From Nocardia sp. BMG51109 (GTDB lineage Bacteria; Actinomycetota; Actinomycetes; Mycobacteriales; Mycobacteriaceae): DNA of 64,000 nucleotides. The first letter of the stretch is position 1. Each line of letters starts with the position of its first letter. Location of the stretch: positions 8,122,001-8,186,000 of the forward strand of contig NZ_JAFQ01000004.1 of assembly GCF_000526215.1 (NCBI RefSeq), written 5' to 3'. The notes under the pieces were generated by a model that saw only the letters and a list, made by a program, of their open reading frames with translations, searched no databases and was not told where the DNA came from. Below, piece by piece: positions 57,601 to 63,916 of this stretch. The position numbers were made by a program, and so were the translations under genes.

Positions 57601-57768
57601 ATACGCACTGATCAGGCCCGGATCGCCCATCAAACGGAGCCGATCCGCCGAGGCGTTCGACACGGCCGAACGGCCGTTGTCGAGATTGGCCCAGAATTCG
57701 TCGATATTCGACGCGCCGGGGAACCTGCAGGCCATACCTACAATTGCCAGATCTCTGAATTCTCGCAT
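36652..57768 (-). CDS. Type I PKS, KSQ loading module and extension modules 1-3
   Basis: The 7038-residue protein starts the assembly line: loading KSQ-AT-DH-ACP, module 1 KS-AT-DH-ER-KR-ACP, module 2 KS-AT-DH-KR-ACP, module 3 KS-AT-DH-KR-ACP, then a helical C-terminal docking region ending [15 protein letters not shown]. The starter should be propionate from methylmalonyl-CoA. ATG 57768 is chosen because [18 protein letters not shown] begins the KS directly and GAAGAG lies upstream. In-frame starts at 57798 and 57864 add basic sequence without family resemblance. There is no N-terminal docking coil, as expected for the first protein. It heads an operon with the next two PKS genes, the AfsA-like gene and the FAD oxidoreductase, with gaps of 22-53 bp. 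Confidence 0.95.
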   Translation of the reverse strand: MREFRDLAIVGMACRFPGASNIDEFWANLDNGRSAVSNASADRLRLMGDPGLISAYGSDLWRGGFIGEVDEFDADFFGISATEARYLDPQQRILLELCWEAFEDGNILPDSLRGERVGVYMGAATGDYSRYTDGSVSDAFAYMSTSRALIANRVSYYFDFSGPSISVDTAQSSSLTAFDLGCKSLAHGDIDTAVVGGVNLILAPEFSAIMAAMGALSPHSRCATFDAAADGYVRGEGAGIVVLKRLDQAVADRDDIYCVVRGTAVNNDGNGESLIAPRIETQSAVIRDALSAARLEPHEIQYVELHGTGTRRGDPVEARALGAAVGTAGRSGPLLVGSVKTGIGHLEAAAGIAGVIKTALCIRHGRLVPSLHFRQVNPDIPVDELGLELLTEARPWPEGGRRRAGVSSFGISGTNAHVILEQAPTPDPAPAAKTEVVPVFSPDVETVPWPVSGKSAEAVAAQAQRLRSFLEAGADLSPVDVGWSLATTRAAFDHRAIAVGGNREELLSRLTAIADGGEASGVVRGTAGSGSGGVVFVFPGQGSQWVGMGRELLMSSPVFAAEIGRCEEALSPFVDWSLTDVLTDAPGAASLERVDVVQPVLFAVMVSLARVWQACGVRPAAVVGHSQGEIAAAYVCGALSLDQAARVVALRSRALTVLAGTGGMLSVSLPRERVEAYLGRWSGRIAVGAVNGPATVVVSGEQAALDELFDALSAEEVRVRRIPVDYASHSPQVDAVRERLLDDLAGIAPLASDVPFYSTVTAGLFDTTNLDAGYWFTNLRQPVRFHETVRSLAEQGVDCFLEASPHPVTTQSVEETLDGLPATIRPAVAGTLRRDQGGPERFITALAEISVRGISVDWASVFGGRGGRVVKLPTYAFQRQRYWLEPSATADAGAVGLDTVDHPFLSAMLISADSRETVLTGRLSLRTHPWLADHAVRGTVVVPGTALLDTVIRAGDETGCGTVEEFTAETPLVVPPAGTVQLQVVVSAADALGRRAVGIFARAEGEPEWVRHAGGVLVDAAPVVPADENRLAAWPPEGAETIDVDAAYERMAEAGFEYGPAFRGLRAAWQQGGDLYADVALPDSARADVARYGLHPALFDAALHVLVVSGFGFSPIAWRGVSLCATGAASLRVRLTVAGADSVSVVVADHTGGVVALAEGLTVRPLSAAPDFVAEIAAVQADSGYTIPEPSTDGVPAPASSRRVVADAGTPATGSEWAARLAATAEADRHARALDLVRSHVSVVAGREPSRIDNDLAFTEQGFDSLTGVELRNRLSAATGLALATGLVYDYPTPTALAGHLVDQICGGSASAARTPVAVAADEPIAIVAMACRYPGGVTSPESLWDLVASGRDTVGPWPSDRGWDADALFDPDPDASGKSSVREGGFLYDAADFDPGFFGMSPREALATDPQQRLLLETSWEVLERAGIDPSSLRGSATGVFAGVMDQRYLGRGHRIGEVDGYEITGASTSVVSGRVSYSFGFEGPAVTVDTACSSSLVSMHLAVGSLRSGECSLALAGGVTVLATPGLFVEFSRQRGLASDGRCKSFAAAADGTGWSEGAGVVLLERLSDARRNGHPVLAVLRGSAVNQDGASNGLTAPNGPSQQRVIRQALVNAGVAPADVDAVEAHGTGTTLGDPIEAQALLATYGRDRAPENPLWLGSLKSNIGHAQAAAGVAGVIKMVMAMRAGVLPKTLHVDEPTSKVEWTGAVELLTEARSWPEVDRPWRAGVSSFGISGTNAHVILEQAPSGTAAEPEVVPGTMVVEPVFGPDTMAVPWVLSARSAAALAGQAQRLASVVDADAGLSAVDVGWSLVSTRKLFEHRAVVCGDDREDLLAGLAAVAGGGEAANVVRGVAGSGSGGVVFVFPGQGSQWVGMGRELLMSSPVFAGEIARCEEALSPFVEWSLADVLTDAPGAASLERVDVVQPALFAVMVSLARVWQACGVQPAAVVGHSQGEIAAAYVCGALSLEDAARVVALRSRALTVLAGSGGMMSVSLPRDRVEAYLGRWSERIAVAAVNGPATVVVSGESTALDELFDALTADEVRVRRIPVDYGSHSPQVDAVRERLLDDLAGIVPVASDVPFCSTVTGELLDTVNLSADYWFTNLRQPVRFHETVRSLAEQGVDCFLEVSPHPVTTQSVEETLDGLPGAARPAVVGTLRRDEGGPARFLSMLAQVSVQGVPVAWQAVFAGRAVRSVVLPTYAFQRQRYWLDAAIEEQADAGASGLDSVDHPLLGAALLAPDSDRLTLTGRLSPHTHPWLADHAVRGTIIVPGTALLEMVIRAGDETGCGGVEELMLEAPLVIPPTGAVQVQVVVDAAADGRRAVSVFARVEGSAEWVRHAGGVLAETAAGIDAAAADGLAVWPPANAERIDVDGAYERMAEGGFEYGPVFRGLRSAWRQGEDLYADVALPDSAQDEVERFGVHPALLDAALHVLVLSGFGAGDGFGCLPFVWRGVSLHATGAVSLRVRLAATSGDSVSVVVADHSGGVVAVADGLTVRPLPATFRTAHDPVADALLHTEWVSIATPDRPDTAGWAVIETGGGHPPIGEIASPTGASASGTASCPGSSPVAEEPADERPSIAERLRHAGVSVSAHAGLADVQANIDAGQPVPTVLVVSCPGTESMSPDTAHHAVGEVLALVQPWLADQRFGASRLLVLTRSAVAAADETGTDLVASAVRGLIRSAQTENPGRFVLVDVDDDDRSWAAVPAAAMTGETEVALRGGALSAPRLARRDATRRPLVPPAAAEWRLDIPNKGTIDNIRFVQPSGSGELASGQVRVGIRAAGLNFRDVLIALDMYPGDALLGSEGAGIVLEVGSAVTNLAPGDRVMGMFTGAFGPVAVTDHRMLCRMPGDWSFAVAASAPIIFLTAYYGLVDLAGLRSGESVLVHAAAGGVGMAATQIAQHLGATVFGTAGPAKWSYLRDNGLPDDHVASSRTTEFKDAFLALTGGHGVDVILNSLAYELVDASFDTLAPGGRFIEIGKTDIRDPGQLGERYPGILYRTFDLFEVDLDRIQQMLAELSALFERGILHPIPLTTWDVRYARDAFRYLSQAKGVGKNILEMPRPWGDGTVVITGGTGGLGAVVARHLVDTYAVRSLLLISRSGDRGAGVAELVAELSGLGARVEVAAGDVADRADLARILERVPAEIPVTGVVHAAGVLDDAVVQSLTVEQLERVLAPKIAGAWNLHELTRSADLAAFVMFSSIAGIVGNAGQANYAAGNVFLDALASHRRSLGLPAVSMAWGLWEQASASAMTGALRDADVARMRRSGITPLAVSDGLALFDAALAGEDPVAVTARLNPVVWAGSEDSGPVPSIVRGLVRTRARRAAADVPTAAGPGGWARQLVEIAVGDREDHALEFVRHHVAIVLGHPDPSGIDTDRAFTEQGFDSLTAVELRNRLTTATKLTLSASTVFDYPTPRALARHLVEEACGAEVAAPVPPPVAASVADDEPIAIVAMACRYPGGVTSPEDLWDLVASGRDAMGPWPSDRGWDVDALYDPDPDAIGKSYVREGGFLYDAADFDPAFFGLSPREALATDPQQRLLLETSWEVFERAGIDPSSLRGSQTGVFAGVMYQHYLTRGHRADQVEGYEVTGGSTSVVSGRVSYSFGFEGPAVTVDTACSSSLVAMHLAAGSLRAGECSLAVAGGVTIYATPSLYVEFSRQRGLAPDGRCKSFAAAADGTGWAEGVGVLLLERLSDARRNGHPVLSVMRGSAINQDGASNGLTAPNGPSQQRVIRQALANARVSAAEVDAVEAHGTGTTLGDPIEAQALLATYGRDRAPDNPLWLGSLKSNIGHAQAAAGVAGVIKMVMAMRAGVLPKTLHVDEPTAEVDWSTGSVELLTESRAWPEANHPRRVGVSSFGISGTNAHVVLEQAPAVDIVDAAPVEDEPSVIGAGVVPWLISARSPEALAAQAQRLAALVEADHEVPIADIGWSLLNSRKVFEQRAVVWGDGREEVLAALSALGRGAEAPRVVRGVTGSGSGPVVFVFPGQGSQWAGMGRDLYESSAVFREAFDEVCAGLDANLAGHVPAAVREVVLAEPGSDPAGLVDRTVFAQSGLFAVGVALFRLFEHVGVRPDYLLGHSIGELTAAHVAGVLSLRDACALVAARGRLMQALPAGGAMIAVAAGEDEVLPQVAGAEDRVAVAAVNGPASVTISGDEAAVEEIAARFADRKTKRLPVSHAFHSPHMAPMLAEFAALAAGLAFEEPRIPIVSNLTGSPDADHTDPGYWVRHVREPVRFSDSVRWLQQRRVAGFVEMGPGGALSALIQECVTGESHQPWCATTLRTTDPAVDTVVSALAQLSAAGVPVSWNAFYPGNHRRVPLPTYPFQRRRYWLESPAPQADEAGLETVDHPLLGSALAAGTDSVILTGRLSLRTHPWLADHAVRDTVLVPGTALMEMVIRAGDEIGCGAVEELTMETPLALPESGAVQVQVVVDRPEGGRRPVGVYARAGDTTTWTRHASGILADVPPAAVGGDGDSAVWPPTGAEPIDVDTAYERMADGGFDYGPVFQGLRAAWRHGEDLYADVALPDSAREDIERYGLHPALFDAALHVLVLAGETGRLPFSWRGAALHATGATSLRARLTATGADTVSIVLTDPDGRPVATVDALTVRPIPETQLRPGRAVLAEALLRTEWPALPAPTLSAEAEWTVLSEDPALLSRLSGAGVTVAGCAEFADFRTSIDAGQRIPDVVAVPCTDIDGGSDSAAAARRAAGRVLSLVQSWLADERLAESALVLLTNSEESAGLVAATVRGLIRSAQTENPGRIVLVDIDEAEESWAALPSAAAAQETEVRIRGGELSAPRLTRDRGARPGTPGQASWGDGTVVITGGTGGLGAVVARHLTAAHAVRNLLLISRSGDQGAGVAELVTELTERGARVEVAACDVADRAALEQALARVPASAPVTGVVHAAGVLDDAVAASMTPEQLERVLAPKIAGAWNLHESTRGANVAAFVLFSSVSGVIGGAGQANYAAANGFLDALATHRHALGLPAVSMAWGLWEQAGGMTGALRDADRARMRRAGIAPLAVSDGLTLFDAALTLGEPEVVTARVSASVWDDAAQVPSILRGLVRARTRRTAAEATGSGSWAEQLTALAEPDREPRAVELVRGHVAVVLGHTDPNGIDVERAFTEQGFDSLTGVELRNRLAAATGITLPATTVFDYPTPRALAGHLVDRICGTGTARVAVAAASAAADEPIAIVSMACRYPGGVASPEDLWDLLAAGGDGIGLWPSDRGWDVDGLYDPDPDAAGKSYAREGGFVYDAADFDPDFFGMSPREALATDPQQRLLLETSWQALERAGIDPASLKGSPTGVFAGVMYAEYGSRFSGVGLPPEMEGFWGSGTPASVVTGRVAYSFGFEGPAVTVDTACSSSLVAIHLAAGALRSGECSLALAGGVTVLATPGLFVEFSRQRGLAPDGRCKSFAASADGTGWSEGAGVLLLERLSDARRNGHPVLAVLRGSAVNQDGASNGLTAPNGPSQQRVIRQALANAGVSAAEVDAVEAHGTGTTLGDPIEAQALLATYGAVRPAERPLWLGSLKSNVGHTQAAAGVGGVIKMVMAMRAGVLPKTLHVEEPTPQVDWDSGAVELLTEQRPWPEAEYPRRAGVSSFGISGTNAHVIVEQAPESQNASARTVVEPVFDTEVVPWMVSARTSAALADQARQLRSMLEDDPELSPVDVGWSLAHSRTAFEHRAVVWGDRREDLLAGLSAVAGEEDSAGVVRGLAGTGSGGVVFVFPGQGSQWVGMGRELLASSLVFAAEIARCEEALSPFVEWSLTDVLTDAPGAASLDRVDVVQPALFAVMVSLARVWQACGVRPAAVVGHSQGEIAAAYVCGALSLEDAARVVALRSRALTVLAGTGGMMSVSLPRDRVEAYLGRWSERIAVAAVNGPATVVVSGESAALDELFDALTADEVRVRRIPVDYGSHSPQVEPIREQLARDLAGIAPLASDIPFYSTVTAGLLDTANLDADYWFTNLRQPVRFHDITQVLAEQRMRCFIEMSPHPVATASVEETLDALATTGPRAGVVGTLRRDEGGVGRFVSALAQVSVRGVPVEWDALFAGRSVRRVPLPTYAFQRRRYWLDMTVGADAAASGLDGVDHPLLGAALVAAGSDSVTLTGRLSLRTQPWLADHAVAGTVLVPGTGLLEMVVRAGDETGCGAIEELTLEAPLVIPAAGSVQVQVTVEQPDTAGRRRVGVYARTEGASEWTRHASGTLGEATAMTDGEDLAAWPPAGAQPVDVDALYDAMADAGFEYGTAFQGLRAAWRQGDQLYADVALPDSARADLERFGLHPALFDAALHALALTGTEPASGNGNGNGNGNSNGHAPAPGPVRARLPFSWQGFALHATGAAALRVRLTVTGDDTVSILVADQTGAPVATVDTLTVRPLPTTLQADRSVVADALLRTDWLPVPAPHQAADTAAWVVVATPSEASAAAERLAGVSQTVSACTDFADVQAGIGAGQAVPDVVVFCVDPGGDSVEAARRVTADALASLQGWLADERFGESRLLVLTRGAGGLPGLLAAPVRGLIRSAQTENPGRIVLVDIDEAEESWEALPSAAAAQETEVRIRGGELSAPRLARHGGTDPEAAEPVSWGDGTVVVTGGTGGLGAVVARHLVSGHGVRRLLLVSRSGERGSGVAELVAELADAGAEVGVAACDVADREALEQVLSGVPVTGVVHAAGVLDDAVVQSLTAEQLDRVLAPKVAGAWNLHELTRTANVEAFVVFSSLAGVIGGAGQANYAAGNVFLDALAAYRRSLGLPAVSMAWGLWEQDSASGMTGGLSDADLARMRRTGIAPLTVSDGLTLFDAALTAGEAAVVTARLNSAAWSGADAAATVPSVLRGLVRGRTRRTTAVPAATTGNGQDWGQQLAALTESDREARVLDLVRGQVAVVLGHPDPSGIDIDRAFTEQGFDSLTGVELRNRLTAATGLALPASAVFDHPTVRAMVRHLIGRISSETGIGVVLRTIDRLEADMVSIPAGSSEIGSVEARLKTLLSRLQDRPGAAEQNIEWIDGAEDDNLYDFIDEQLGKD
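38782..38820 (-). repeat. Gly-Asn dipeptide repeat in module 3
   Basis: Thirteen residues of alternating Gly and Asn (one Ser) lie inside the DH of module 3, after LFDAALH and before the final DH strands. They look like a flexible surface-loop expansion; the codons vary (AAC/AAT, GGC/GGT/GGG/GGA), so it is not a recent slippage product. Confidence 0.85.
40027..40427. repeat. Copy B of a 401-bp repeat in module 3 AT
   Basis: Partner of 29102-29502, same orientation, identical by reading. A slightly diverged third copy lies in module 1 near 51650-52100. Confidence 0.8.
42172..47420 (-). other. PKS module 2: KS-AT(malonyl)-DH-KR-ACP, DH motif altered
   Basis: KS Cys3624; AT Ser4087 in GHSIGE with HAFH (malonyl); DH motif HxxxGxxxxP reads [10 protein letters not shown], with Asp4391 (GAC, + strand 44596-44598) in place of Gly; the second DH motif LFDAALH is intact. 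KR near 4834 has LDD; ACP Ser5141. If the DH is inactive, this unit keeps a hydroxyl. Confidence 0.85.
47420..53805 (-). other. PKS module 1: KS-AT(methylmalonyl)-DH-ER-KR-ACP
   Basis: KS Cys1494; AT Ser1954 in GHSQGE with YGSH; DH His2264 in [10 protein letters not shown] and LLDAALH; ER near 2896 with [15 protein letters not shown] near 3079 with TGGTGGLG and LDD; ACP Ser3392. Complete reduction to a methyl-branched saturated unit is expected. Confidence 0.88.
53805..57768 (-). other. PKS loading module: KSQ-AT(methylmalonyl)-DH-ACP
   Basis: The KS active-site Cys is Gln171 (CAA at 57256-57258, DTAQSSSL), a KSQ decarboxylase. AT Ser626 in GHSQGE with YASH points to methylmalonate, giving a propionyl starter. 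A DH with His934 ([10 protein letters not shown]) and LFDAALH follows, but there is no KR, so the DH has no hydroxyl to remove. ACP Ser1265 is in GFDSLTG. The KSQ wording differs from the other KS domains. Confidence 0.9.
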
Positions 57769-57879
57769 AACACTCTTCACATAGGTGCGTCGTGACATGA
57801 CTCTGGGCGCGGATCGCCGCGAAATCAGTGGAAAACTCGATACCAAGAATTGGCGGGCATGCAACTAATTCACAGGGTC

Positions 57880-57907
57880 ACCCTACGCCAGCGGATAGGG
57901 GTGTCAA
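57880..57907 (-). promoter_or_regulatory. Promoter of the PKS operon
   Basis: On the minus strand TTGACA (complement of 57902-57907), a 16-bp spacer and TAGGGT (complement of 57880-57885) precede ATG 57768. The transcript would begin near 57873, with about 105 nt of leader. It is the best promoter match near the PKS start and would drive about 43 kb of co-directional genes. Confidence 0.55.
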
Positions 57908-57971
57908 CAGTCCGCAACCTGCACTGTCCGGCGACCGCGATTCCTCGAGCAGCCGCCGGATGTGCCGATTA

Positions 57972-57990
57972 TTGAACAGTTTTTGAACAG
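57972..57990. promoter_or_regulatory. Direct repeat TTGAACAG, 11-bp period, upstream of the PKS promoter
   Basis: TTGAACAG occurs at 57972-57979 and 57983-57990. Heptamers repeated every 11 bp are the arrangement bound by SARP activators, but no SARP gene is in the window and the site lies about 65 bp upstream of the -35, further than usual. It may serve another regulator. Confidence 0.35.
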
Positions 57991-58039
57991 CCGCGCGTCA
58001 CTCAGCTCGAACGATGCGGATTCGGCCGACTCGACAACC

Positions 58040-58094
58040 GCGGCGGCCGGGCGTGCAAGCGAGGATCTTCCTCACTTGCACGCCCGGCCGCCGC
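58040..58094 (-). terminator. Long hairpin terminator after the SDR gene
   Basis: Two 26-base arms (58040-58065 and 58069-58094) pair with one mismatch (58060 with 58074) around a 3-nt loop. It starts 18 bp after the SDR stop and lies before the PKS promoter, so it can stop SDR transcripts entering the PKS. No U-tract follows, as is common in actinomycetes. Confidence 0.75.
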
Positions 58095-58112
58095 CTCGGT
58101 GTGCGGATCATC

Positions 58113-59018
58113 TCACCGCGCCTGAAGCTCCTCGGGGAAGGCCACGCCGGTCGACTTCTCCGAAACGTCCCAGACCCGCTCCGCGAGAGTCATGTCCTGG
58201 GCCGCCGCGCTCCGGTCCACCAGGTCGGGATATCCACGCCATTGATACGGGCCGTCCGGCCCGACGTAGCTACCACTGGGAATGTCCTGACTGGCGGCGT
58301 ACAGGAGCGGCCGCGCGCCCGCCTTCGCGCTCTGCGCGACGAGCCGATTGGCGATCGCCATGGTGAAGTGCAGTATCCGGTCGCCGGAATGGCTCTGCAG
58401 GTTGGTGGCGGCATAGCCCGGATGCGCGTTCACCGACCGCACCGGCGACCCGGCCGCCTGTAGCCGGCGATGCAACTCGAGCCCGAACAGCAGGTTGGCC
58501 AGCTTCGACTGCCCGTAAGCTCCCGACCTGTCGTACGGCCGGCGCTCCCAGTTGAGGTCGTCGAGGTCGATCGCGCCGCGGCGGTGCGCCTGCGAGGAGA
58601 CCGTCACCACCCGGTCGGTGATGTGCGGCAGCAGCAGATTCGTCAGGGCGAAGTGGCCGAAATGGTTGACGCCCAACTGACTTTCGAAACCGTCGGCCGT
58701 CCTGCCCAGGGGGACCATCATGATGCCCGCGTTGTTGATCAGGACATCGATCTCCCCGGACCAGCCGTCGGCGAAGCGGCGCACCGACTCGAGATTGCCG
58801 AGATCGAGCGGGCGGACCTCGGTCTTGCCGTAGATGGTCGCCGCCGCGGCGGCACCGCGGTCGGGATCGCGGACGGCCAGCACGACGCGGGACCCGACCC
58901 TGGCCAGTTCGCGCGCGGCTACCAGCCCCAGGCCGCTGTTGGCACCGGTGATCACGACCGTACGACCGGCAAGGGAGGGGAGGTCGGATGCTGTCCATCG
59001 TGTTGTCGCCACGGACAT
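58113..59018 (-). CDS. Short-chain dehydrogenase/reductase (retinol-dehydrogenase-like)
   Basis: This 301-residue SDR has the NAD(P) site TGANSGLG, NNAGIM, the catalytic Ser in VTVSSQAHRRG and Tyr/Lys in YGQSKLAN. The C-terminal length and layout match the retinol-dehydrogenase-like SDRs common in actinobacteria. ATG 59018 is preferred: a promoter with correct spacing ends just upstream, and GTG 59030 falls inside an operator. It is divergent from a TetR gene and covered by two palindromic operators, so its expression is probably repressed by that TetR. The substrate is unknown; the hairpin behind it separates it from the PKS operon. Confidence 0.88.
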   Translation of the reverse strand: MSVATTRWTASDLPSLAGRTVVITGANSGLGLVAARELARVGSRVVLAVRDPDRGAAAAATIYGKTEVRPLDLGNLESVRRFADGWSGEIDVLINNAGIMMVPLGRTADGFESQLGVNHFGHFALTNLLLPHITDRVVTVSSQAHRRGAIDLDDLNWERRPYDRSGAYGQSKLANLLFGLELHRRLQAAGSPVRSVNAHPGYAATNLQSHSGDRILHFTMAIANRLVAQSAKAGARPLLYAASQDIPSGSYVGPDGPYQWRGYPDLVDRSAAAQDMTLAERVWDVSEKSTGVAFPEELQAR

Positions 59019-59019
59019 C

Positions 59020-59056
59020 AGTGTAGTCACTGACTACTTTGTAGGCAATGACTACA
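59020..59056 (-). promoter_or_regulatory. Promoter of the SDR gene overlaid by two 17-bp palindromic operators
   Basis: Near-perfect palindromes TGTAGTCA-C-TGACTACT (59022-59038) and TGTAGGCA-A-TGACTACA (59040-59056) have centres 18 bp apart. They cover a minus-strand promoter: TTGCCT (complement of 59043-59048), a 17-bp spacer and TACACT (complement of 59020-59025). ATG 59018 follows at once, so the mRNA is probably leaderless. The likely binder is the adjacent TetR protein. Confidence 0.7.
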
Positions 59057-59147
59057 TGATGAGAGGGTGTTCCCGAATGCCCGCTGATCAGCTCCGGAGC
59101 AGGTCAGACATCAGACCGGGGCGAATCCGGGCTACAGTGCAGTGGTC

Positions 59148-59822
59148 ATGAGCGTGCACCCGTCCAGACCCGTTCGGTACCAGCGTGGCGACCTGCGCCA
59201 CGCCGTCCTGGCACAGGCCGAGGTGGCGCTGCGCGCCACCGGTGTCCAGGGCCTCTCGCTGCGGCAAATCGCCCGCGACCTCGGCGTCAGCCATGCGGCG
59301 CCGAGCCGGCACTTCCGCGATCGCCAGGCGCTGCTGAACGCCCTCGCGCTCACCGGATTCGAGCGGCTCGGTACCGCATTCGACCGGGCCGTGGAGGCCG
59401 TGGCCGACCCGGCCGACACCGCGGCCGCCCCGGCCGCCGGAGCCGGCACTGCTACCGGGGCCGGCACTGCCACCGAAGCCGACACCGCCCGGCGCATCGA
59501 ACTCCTCGCCCGCACCTACCTGCGGTTCGCCGTGGAGAATCCCGCGCTCATCGATCTGATGTTCGCCCGCAAGCACGACTCGTCGGCCGAACTGCCGGCC
59601 GCGGCGGTGCGCGCCTTCCAGACCCCGCTCGCGGTGATCACGCAGGCACAGGAGCGCGGCGAGATCACCCCCGGCGACCCGACCACCATCGGACTGCTCG
59701 CGGTGGCCAACCTGCAGGGGCTGGTCAGCTTCGTCACGTCCGGGTTCGTCACCGCCGACCGCGCCGAAGAACTCGTCGCGGAGGTCACCAGCCAGCTGCT
59801 CAACGGGCTGCGCCCCCGTTGA
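59148..59822 (+). CDS. TetR/AcrR-family repressor
   Basis: The protein has 224 residues from ATG 59148 (GTG 59142 is an alternative). The N-terminal HTH is SLRQIARDLGVSHAAPSRHFRDRQALLNALAL, a clear TetR DNA-binding helix set; the remainder is an alpha-helical ligand domain. An Ala/Gly/Thr-rich insertion, AGAGTATGAGTATEAD, comes from two copies of an 18-bp unit and interrupts the first ligand-domain helices. No Shine-Dalgarno is visible; TACAGT at 59133-59138 may be a -10 giving a near-leaderless message. Divergent from the SDR and next to the tandem palindromes, it is the obvious candidate to bind them. It converges on the MFS gene with a 23-bp gap. Confidence 0.88.
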   Translation: MSVHPSRPVRYQRGDLRHAVLAQAEVALRATGVQGLSLRQIARDLGVSHAAPSRHFRDRQALLNALALTGFERLGTAFDRAVEAVADPADTAAAPAAGAGTATGAGTATEADTARRIELLARTYLRFAVENPALIDLMFARKHDSSAELPAAAVRAFQTPLAVITQAQERGEITPGDPTTIGLLAVANLQGLVSFVTSGFVTADRAEELVAEVTSQLLNGLRPR

Positions 59823-59845
59823 GCCGCGGCGGCGATCGCCGGTAG

Positions 59846-61294
59846 TCATCGGACGACAACCGAACCCGGCGCGGCGACCGGTTCCTCGGCCGCGAGCGGA
59901 CGGGCGGGGATGAGGACGGCGACGACCGAGCCGACGGCCAGCGCGGCCGTGGCGACCCACAGCGCGGGCACCATGCCGTCGACGAATCCCTGTCTGCTGG
60001 TGAGGCTTCCGGCGGCGGAGAAGACGCTGCCCAGCACCGCGATGCCGAGCACGGTACCGAGCTGGCGCATGGAGTTGCTGACGCCCGAGGCCACTCCGGC
60101 GAACCTCTCCGGAGCGTTGGCCAGCACGAGCCCGAACATCGGCGGGAAGAACAGGCCCATGCCGGCGCCGCAGACCACGAAGGCGGGCACGAGGCTCGTG
60201 TAGGCGACATCGGGCACGGCAATCGCTGCCAGCCAACCGATTCCGATGGTCTGTAGCACCAGCCCCCACACCACCACGGTGCGCGCGGCGATCCACCCGG
60301 TCAGCAGCCCCGCCAGCGGTGCGACGACGACCGGCGCCGCGGTCCACGGCAGCGAACGCACGCCGGCCTCCAGCGGCGAGTAGCCCTGCACGTTCTGCAG
60401 GAACTGCACGATCAGGAAGATCGCGCCGAACATCGCGAAGCCCATGATCAGGTACGCGGCATTCGTCGCGCTGAAGCCGCGGATGAGGAACAGCCGCATC
60501 GGCATCATCGGATCGGCGCCCTCGCGGTTGTCGAGGATGATCTCGTAACCGACGAACGCGACGAGGCAGACGCCGCCGGCGACCAAGGCGGACAACACAT
60601 TCACGCTCGTCCAGCCGTCGCCGTTGCCCCGGATCACGCCGTACACCACGGCGGCCAGTCCGATGCTGGCGAGTGCCGTGCCGACCAGGTCCAATTTCTT
60701 CGCCGGCCCGTGGGATTCGGCCAGCAGCAGGTACGTCATCGGGATGAGCACGGCGCCGATCGGCACATTGATCCAGAAGATCCATTGCCAGCTGGCGAGT
60801 TCCGTCACGACACCGCCGACCACCGGGCCGAGCGCGGCGGCCAGCCCCGACATGGCACTCCACCCGCCGATCGCCAGGGTCCTCCGCTCCGGCGATACCG
60901 CCGCCGACAGCATGGTGAGCGTCAGCGGCATGACGACGGCCGCGCCGACGCCCTGGACGGCCCGGGCCGCGATCAGCTCACCGATGGTGCCCGCCGACGC
61001 GCACGCCGCGGACGCACCCACGAATACCACCAGCCCACCGAGCAGCAACCGCTTGCGACCGAACCGATCCGCGACGGCCGCGCCCGTGAGCAGGAACGCG
61101 GCGAACGGCAGGGTGTAGGCGTTGACGGTCCATTCCAGGCCCTCGAGCCCGGCATTCAGGTCGCGCTGGATCACCGGCAGCGCATTGGTGACCACCAGAT
61201 TGTCCAGGCCGACCATGAATACGCCGATGCCCGTCACGATCAGGGCGCCGATGGCGCTGCCGTTCGTGACGCCACCGCCGTGGGTCTTTGTCAT
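59846..61294 (-). CDS. MFS drug exporter, DHA2 (EmrB/QacA) type
   Basis: This 482-residue, proton-driven multidrug exporter has about 14 predicted membrane helices. Typical marks are LDNLVVTNALPVIQRDL in helix 1 (motif D1-like), ADRFGRKRLLLGG between helices 2 and 3 (motif A) and GPVVGGVVTELASWQWIFWINVP (motif C and the DHA2 signature). ATG 61294 is preferred, with GGAGG about 9 nt upstream; the GTG at 61303 abuts that site. It follows a TetR gene on the same strand after 52 bp and is probably co-transcribed with and repressed by it. It may export a product of the neighbouring clusters, but this pairing is also common in non-cluster drug efflux. Confidence 0.9.
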   Translation of the reverse strand: MTKTHGGGVTNGSAIGALIVTGIGVFMVGLDNLVVTNALPVIQRDLNAGLEGLEWTVNAYTLPFAAFLLTGAAVADRFGRKRLLLGGLVVFVGASAACASAGTIGELIAARAVQGVGAAVVMPLTLTMLSAAVSPERRTLAIGGWSAMSGLAAALGPVVGGVVTELASWQWIFWINVPIGAVLIPMTYLLLAESHGPAKKLDLVGTALASIGLAAVVYGVIRGNGDGWTSVNVLSALVAGGVCLVAFVGYEIILDNREGADPMMPMRLFLIRGFSATNAAYLIMGFAMFGAIFLIVQFLQNVQGYSPLEAGVRSLPWTAAPVVVAPLAGLLTGWIAARTVVVWGLVLQTIGIGWLAAIAVPDVAYTSLVPAFVVCGAGMGLFFPPMFGLVLANAPERFAGVASGVSNSMRQLGTVLGIAVLGSVFSAAGSLTSRQGFVDGMVPALWVATAALAVGSVVAVLIPARPLAAEEPVAAPGSVVVR

Positions 61295-61346
61295 CGCCCC
61301 CACCCTCCTGCCTTCCTACGGCACGTCGTTCAGCCGGACGCCGGCG

Positions 61347-61889
61347 TCAGCTCCGGTCGGCCCAGTCCCGCAGCGCGAGCGCCAGATCGCCGCCGTGCTG
61401 ATACGGAATCTCGAAGGCCACCATCAAATTGGCCAGCAGGCCACGACTGAAGAACGTGAAAACCAATTCCGGATCCTCGTCGGCCTCGGAGAACAATCGC
61501 CACAATCCGGCAAGGCGGGCCCGGCCCCGATCCCGGACCACCGTATCCTCGACCGACAGCGCGAAGACGTGCAGCTGGAATTGCAACAGCGCCGTATCCT
61601 TCAACAGCATCCAATAACGGTCGCGAATTGCGTTGAGCGCTTCGACGCCCTCGAGACTTCCGGCCGCCTCCCGCAATTCCCGCTCGATATGGTCGAAACA
61701 ATACTCGATCGTCGCGCAGAAAATCGCGTGTTTGGTGGGGAACAGCCGGAACAGATAGGGCTGCGAGATACCCGCCCGATCCGCGATCACCTGGGTGGCC
61801 GTGCCGTGCAGGCCACCGCGCGCGAACTCGGTCAACGCCACCTCGACAACCTCGGCGCGGCGCTGTTCGGCGGTCTTCCGCTGAGCCAT
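61347..61889 (-). CDS. TetR-family repressor of the MFS exporter
   Basis: This 180-residue protein opens with RAEVVEVALTEFARGG, then the HTH TQVIADRAGISQPYLFRLFPTKHAIF. The ligand domain is short and helical. ATG 61889 has no Shine-Dalgarno; it lies directly after a promoter, consistent with a leaderless transcript. A 16-bp palindrome occupies the spacer of that promoter, implying autorepression and, through read-through, control of the exporter 52 bp downstream. I considered a butyrolactone-receptor role because an AfsA-like gene exists in the window, but found no sequence reason to prefer it. Confidence 0.88.
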   Translation of the reverse strand: MAQRKTAEQRRAEVVEVALTEFARGGLHGTATQVIADRAGISQPYLFRLFPTKHAIFCATIEYCFDHIERELREAAGSLEGVEALNAIRDRYWMLLKDTALLQFQLHVFALSVEDTVVRDRGRARLAGLWRLFSEADEDPELVFTFFSRGLLANLMVAFEIPYQHGGDLALALRDWADRS

Positions 61890-61896
61890 GCGACCG

Positions 61897-61925
61897 ATGG
61901 TAGCGAGTACTCACTAACAGGTCAA
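61897..61925 (-). promoter_or_regulatory. Promoter and operator of the TetR-MFS operon
   Basis: TTGACC (complement of 61920-61925), a 17-bp spacer and TACCAT (complement of 61897-61902) lead into ATG 61889. The palindrome TAGTGAGTACTCGCTA (complement of 61901-61916, one mismatch between arms) fills the spacer and touches the -10, the classic place for TetR autorepression. Confidence 0.65.
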
Positions 61926-61979
61926 CGGCGAGCATCGACACGCTCCCGATCACCGCCATCGCTGTGGTTCACTGAGGTC

Positions 61980-62825
61980 ATGGGGAGATCCAATGCGATA
62001 CATCTCGAGCCCACGTTCTCTCTGCGCCGTCTCGCCGGGGCGATCAACCCGCGCTCGCGCGTACCCATCGGCGGCAAGCGCATCCTGATCACCGGCGCCT
62101 CCTCGGGCATCGGCCGGGTCGCCGCGATGCGGTTCGCCGAGGCGGGTGCCGAGGTCGTTCTCGTCGCCCGCCGGGAGAACGAACTGGAGGAGTTGCGCGA
62201 CGACATCGTCGCGGCCGGCGGCCGGGCGGAATATCGCGCCTGCGATATCGCGGATACGGCGGATGTCGACAAACTCGTGCAGTGGGTGATCGACACCTTC
62301 GACGGTATCGATGTGCTGATCAACAATGCCGCTCGCTCGATCCGGCGGCCGCTCGTCGATTCGTTCGACCGCTTCCATGATTTCGAACGAACCATGTCGG
62401 TGAACTACTTCGGCGCCGTGCGCCTGACCATGGGTCTATTGCCTGCGATGCTCGATCGGAAAACGGGTCACATCATCAATGTCGGCACCTGGACGGTGGC
62501 CATCGATACCGCCCCCAGATTCGCTGCCTATCACAGCTCCAAGGTGGCGCTGGCGGGATTCGGGCGGTGCATCGAAGCCGAACTCGGCAACCGGGGAATA
62601 TATGTCACCGCCATCCATTATCCGCTGGTCAGCACGCCGATGAGCGCACCCACCGGCGATTTCGACAGGCTGGCGAAATTGACCCCGGAGGAGGCGGCGA
62701 CATGGCTCGTCCGGGCCGTCGAGACGCGTCCCACCGAAATGGTCCCGCGCTATGCGGCGCTCATGCGGATGATGGGCTATGTGGCCCCGCGCGCGCTGGA
62801 CAATTTCCTCCGCAACCGGACGTGA
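61980..62825 (+). CDS. Short-chain dehydrogenase/reductase with atypical active site
   Basis: This 281-residue SDR has the cofactor site ITGASSGIG, NNAARS and YHSSK with the catalytic Tyr and Lys. The residue that should be the catalytic Ser, 13 before the Tyr, is Trp in NVGTWTV, flanked by Thr on both sides; some actinobacterial SDR subfamilies may tolerate this. The N-terminal 30 residues before the Rossmann fold (RRLAGAINPRSRVPIGGK) are an extension. ATG 61980 is the only sensible start, with a close, weak GAGG. It is divergent from the TetR gene and convergent with the prenyl synthase gene (28 bp). The function is unknown. Confidence 0.8.
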   Translation: MGRSNAIHLEPTFSLRRLAGAINPRSRVPIGGKRILITGASSGIGRVAAMRFAEAGAEVVLVARRENELEELRDDIVAAGGRAEYRACDIADTADVDKLVQWVIDTFDGIDVLINNAARSIRRPLVDSFDRFHDFERTMSVNYFGAVRLTMGLLPAMLDRKTGHIINVGTWTVAIDTAPRFAAYHSSKVALAGFGRCIEAELGNRGIYVTAIHYPLVSTPMSAPTGDFDRLAKLTPEEAATWLVRAVETRPTEMVPRYAALMRMMGYVAPRALDNFLRNRT

Positions 62826-62853
62826 GGTCGGCTCGGCCCGGGCGGCGCGACCG

Positions 62854-63912
62854 TCAGCACGCCCGCCGCCCGACGAATTCCACCACCCGCACCAGTTCGG
62901 CCGCGGCGACCGGATCGATCGCGATCTCGTCGACGGCCGCCAGCGCGCGACGGAGATGCGTCCGCGTCTGAGCCCTGGCCACGGTGCGGCCGCCGGCCGC
63001 ACCGATCAGGTCCGCCGCGCGGCGCAGCGCCTCGTTTCCGCCCGCGGATGCCGTGATCGAGTGGATGATTCGCCGTGCCGTCGCCTCGTCGCCCGACAGC
63101 GCGGCGACCACCGGCAGCGTCTTCTTGCGTTGTCGCAGATCGCTGTACACCGGCTTGCCGGTGACCGCGGGATCGCCCCAGATGCCCAGGAGATCGTCGA
63201 CACCCTGAAACGCGATCCCCAGGTCGCGCCCCAGCCGGTCCATCGCGGCGACCGTCGGCGCGGGCGCGCCACCGAACAGGGCGCCCAGCGCCATCGCACA
63301 TCCCAGCAGCGCACCGGTCTTGCCCGCGGCCATCGCGTTGTACTGCTCGACGGTCACCGCCTCGGGCCCCAGCCACGGCCGGGCTTCGAAGGCGGCGTCC
63401 TCGGCCTGCCCGTTCACCGCCGCGATCAGGGTCGAGGACAGCATGCGCAACGCCGGCGGCACCGTCGCGGCCGGATTCCGCGCCACCTCGTCGATCGAGA
63501 GGGCGAGCAGCGCGTCCCCCACCAGGATCGCGGGTTCGACGCCGAACGACTTCCAGACCGTGGCGCGATGGCGGCGTCGCTCGTCGCCGTCCATGATGTC
63601 GTCGTGCACCAGCGAGAACATGTGCAGTAGTTCGACCGCCGCCGCGGCGGGTACACCCGACTCCGGCGGCGAACCGACCGCCTCCGCCGCCAGCACCGCC
63701 AGTGCGGGCCGAAGACCCTTGCCGCCGTTGCCGATCAGCCGAGTGCCGTCCACGGTGTTCCAGCCGAAGGCGAACCCGGCAACGCGGCCGAGATCGGGAT
63801 GCAGCCGCCCTACGGCCTCGGCCAGCGCCGGCGTCACCAATCGGCGGCAGCGCTCGAGCGTGTCGGGGAAGGCCGGCTCCGATGCGGCGTACCGCGTCTC
63901 GGGCTCCGTCAT
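62854..63912 (-). CDS. Polyprenyl diphosphate synthase (trans-isoprenyl, FPP/GGPP-like)
   Basis: This 352-residue protein has both aspartate-rich motifs, DDIMD in LVHDDIMDGDERRR and DDLLG in FQGVDDLLGIWGD, plus GGKGLRPALAVLAAEAV with the substrate-binding Lys and Arg. It condenses isopentenyl diphosphate onto an allylic primer. Helix D before the first motif reads AVELLHMFSLVHDD; chain length cannot be fixed confidently, but geranylgeranyl length is plausible. GAGG precedes ATG 63912. It starts 4 bp after the stop of the gene entering from the right, so it belongs to an operon continuing beyond the window and is probably unrelated to the PKS. Confidence 0.92.
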   Translation of the reverse strand: MTEPETRYAASEPAFPDTLERCRRLVTPALAEAVGRLHPDLGRVAGFAFGWNTVDGTRLIGNGGKGLRPALAVLAAEAVGSPPESGVPAAAAVELLHMFSLVHDDIMDGDERRRHRATVWKSFGVEPAILVGDALLALSIDEVARNPAATVPPALRMLSSTLIAAVNGQAEDAAFEARPWLGPEAVTVEQYNAMAAGKTGALLGCAMALGALFGGAPAPTVAAMDRLGRDLGIAFQGVDDLLGIWGDPAVTGKPVYSDLRQRKKTLPVVAALSGDEATARRIIHSITASAGGNEALRRAADLIGAAGGRTVARAQTRTHLRRALAAVDEIAIDPVAAAELVRVVEFVGRRAC

Positions 63913-63916
63913 GGCC

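Noticed and set aside
36901..57795. Very long open frames on the plus strand opposite the PKS genes (up to about 2100 residues)
   Set aside because: They are complementary shadows of high-G+C coding DNA: His/Arg/Gly/Asp-rich, without domains, and with no ribosome sites. The minus-strand frames carry complete PKS motifs.
61347..61889. TetR protein as a butyrolactone receptor partner for the AfsA-like enzyme
   Set aside because: It sits 45 kb away, is paired with an MFS exporter, and its operator is unlike the known receptor sites; nothing in the sequence supports the link.
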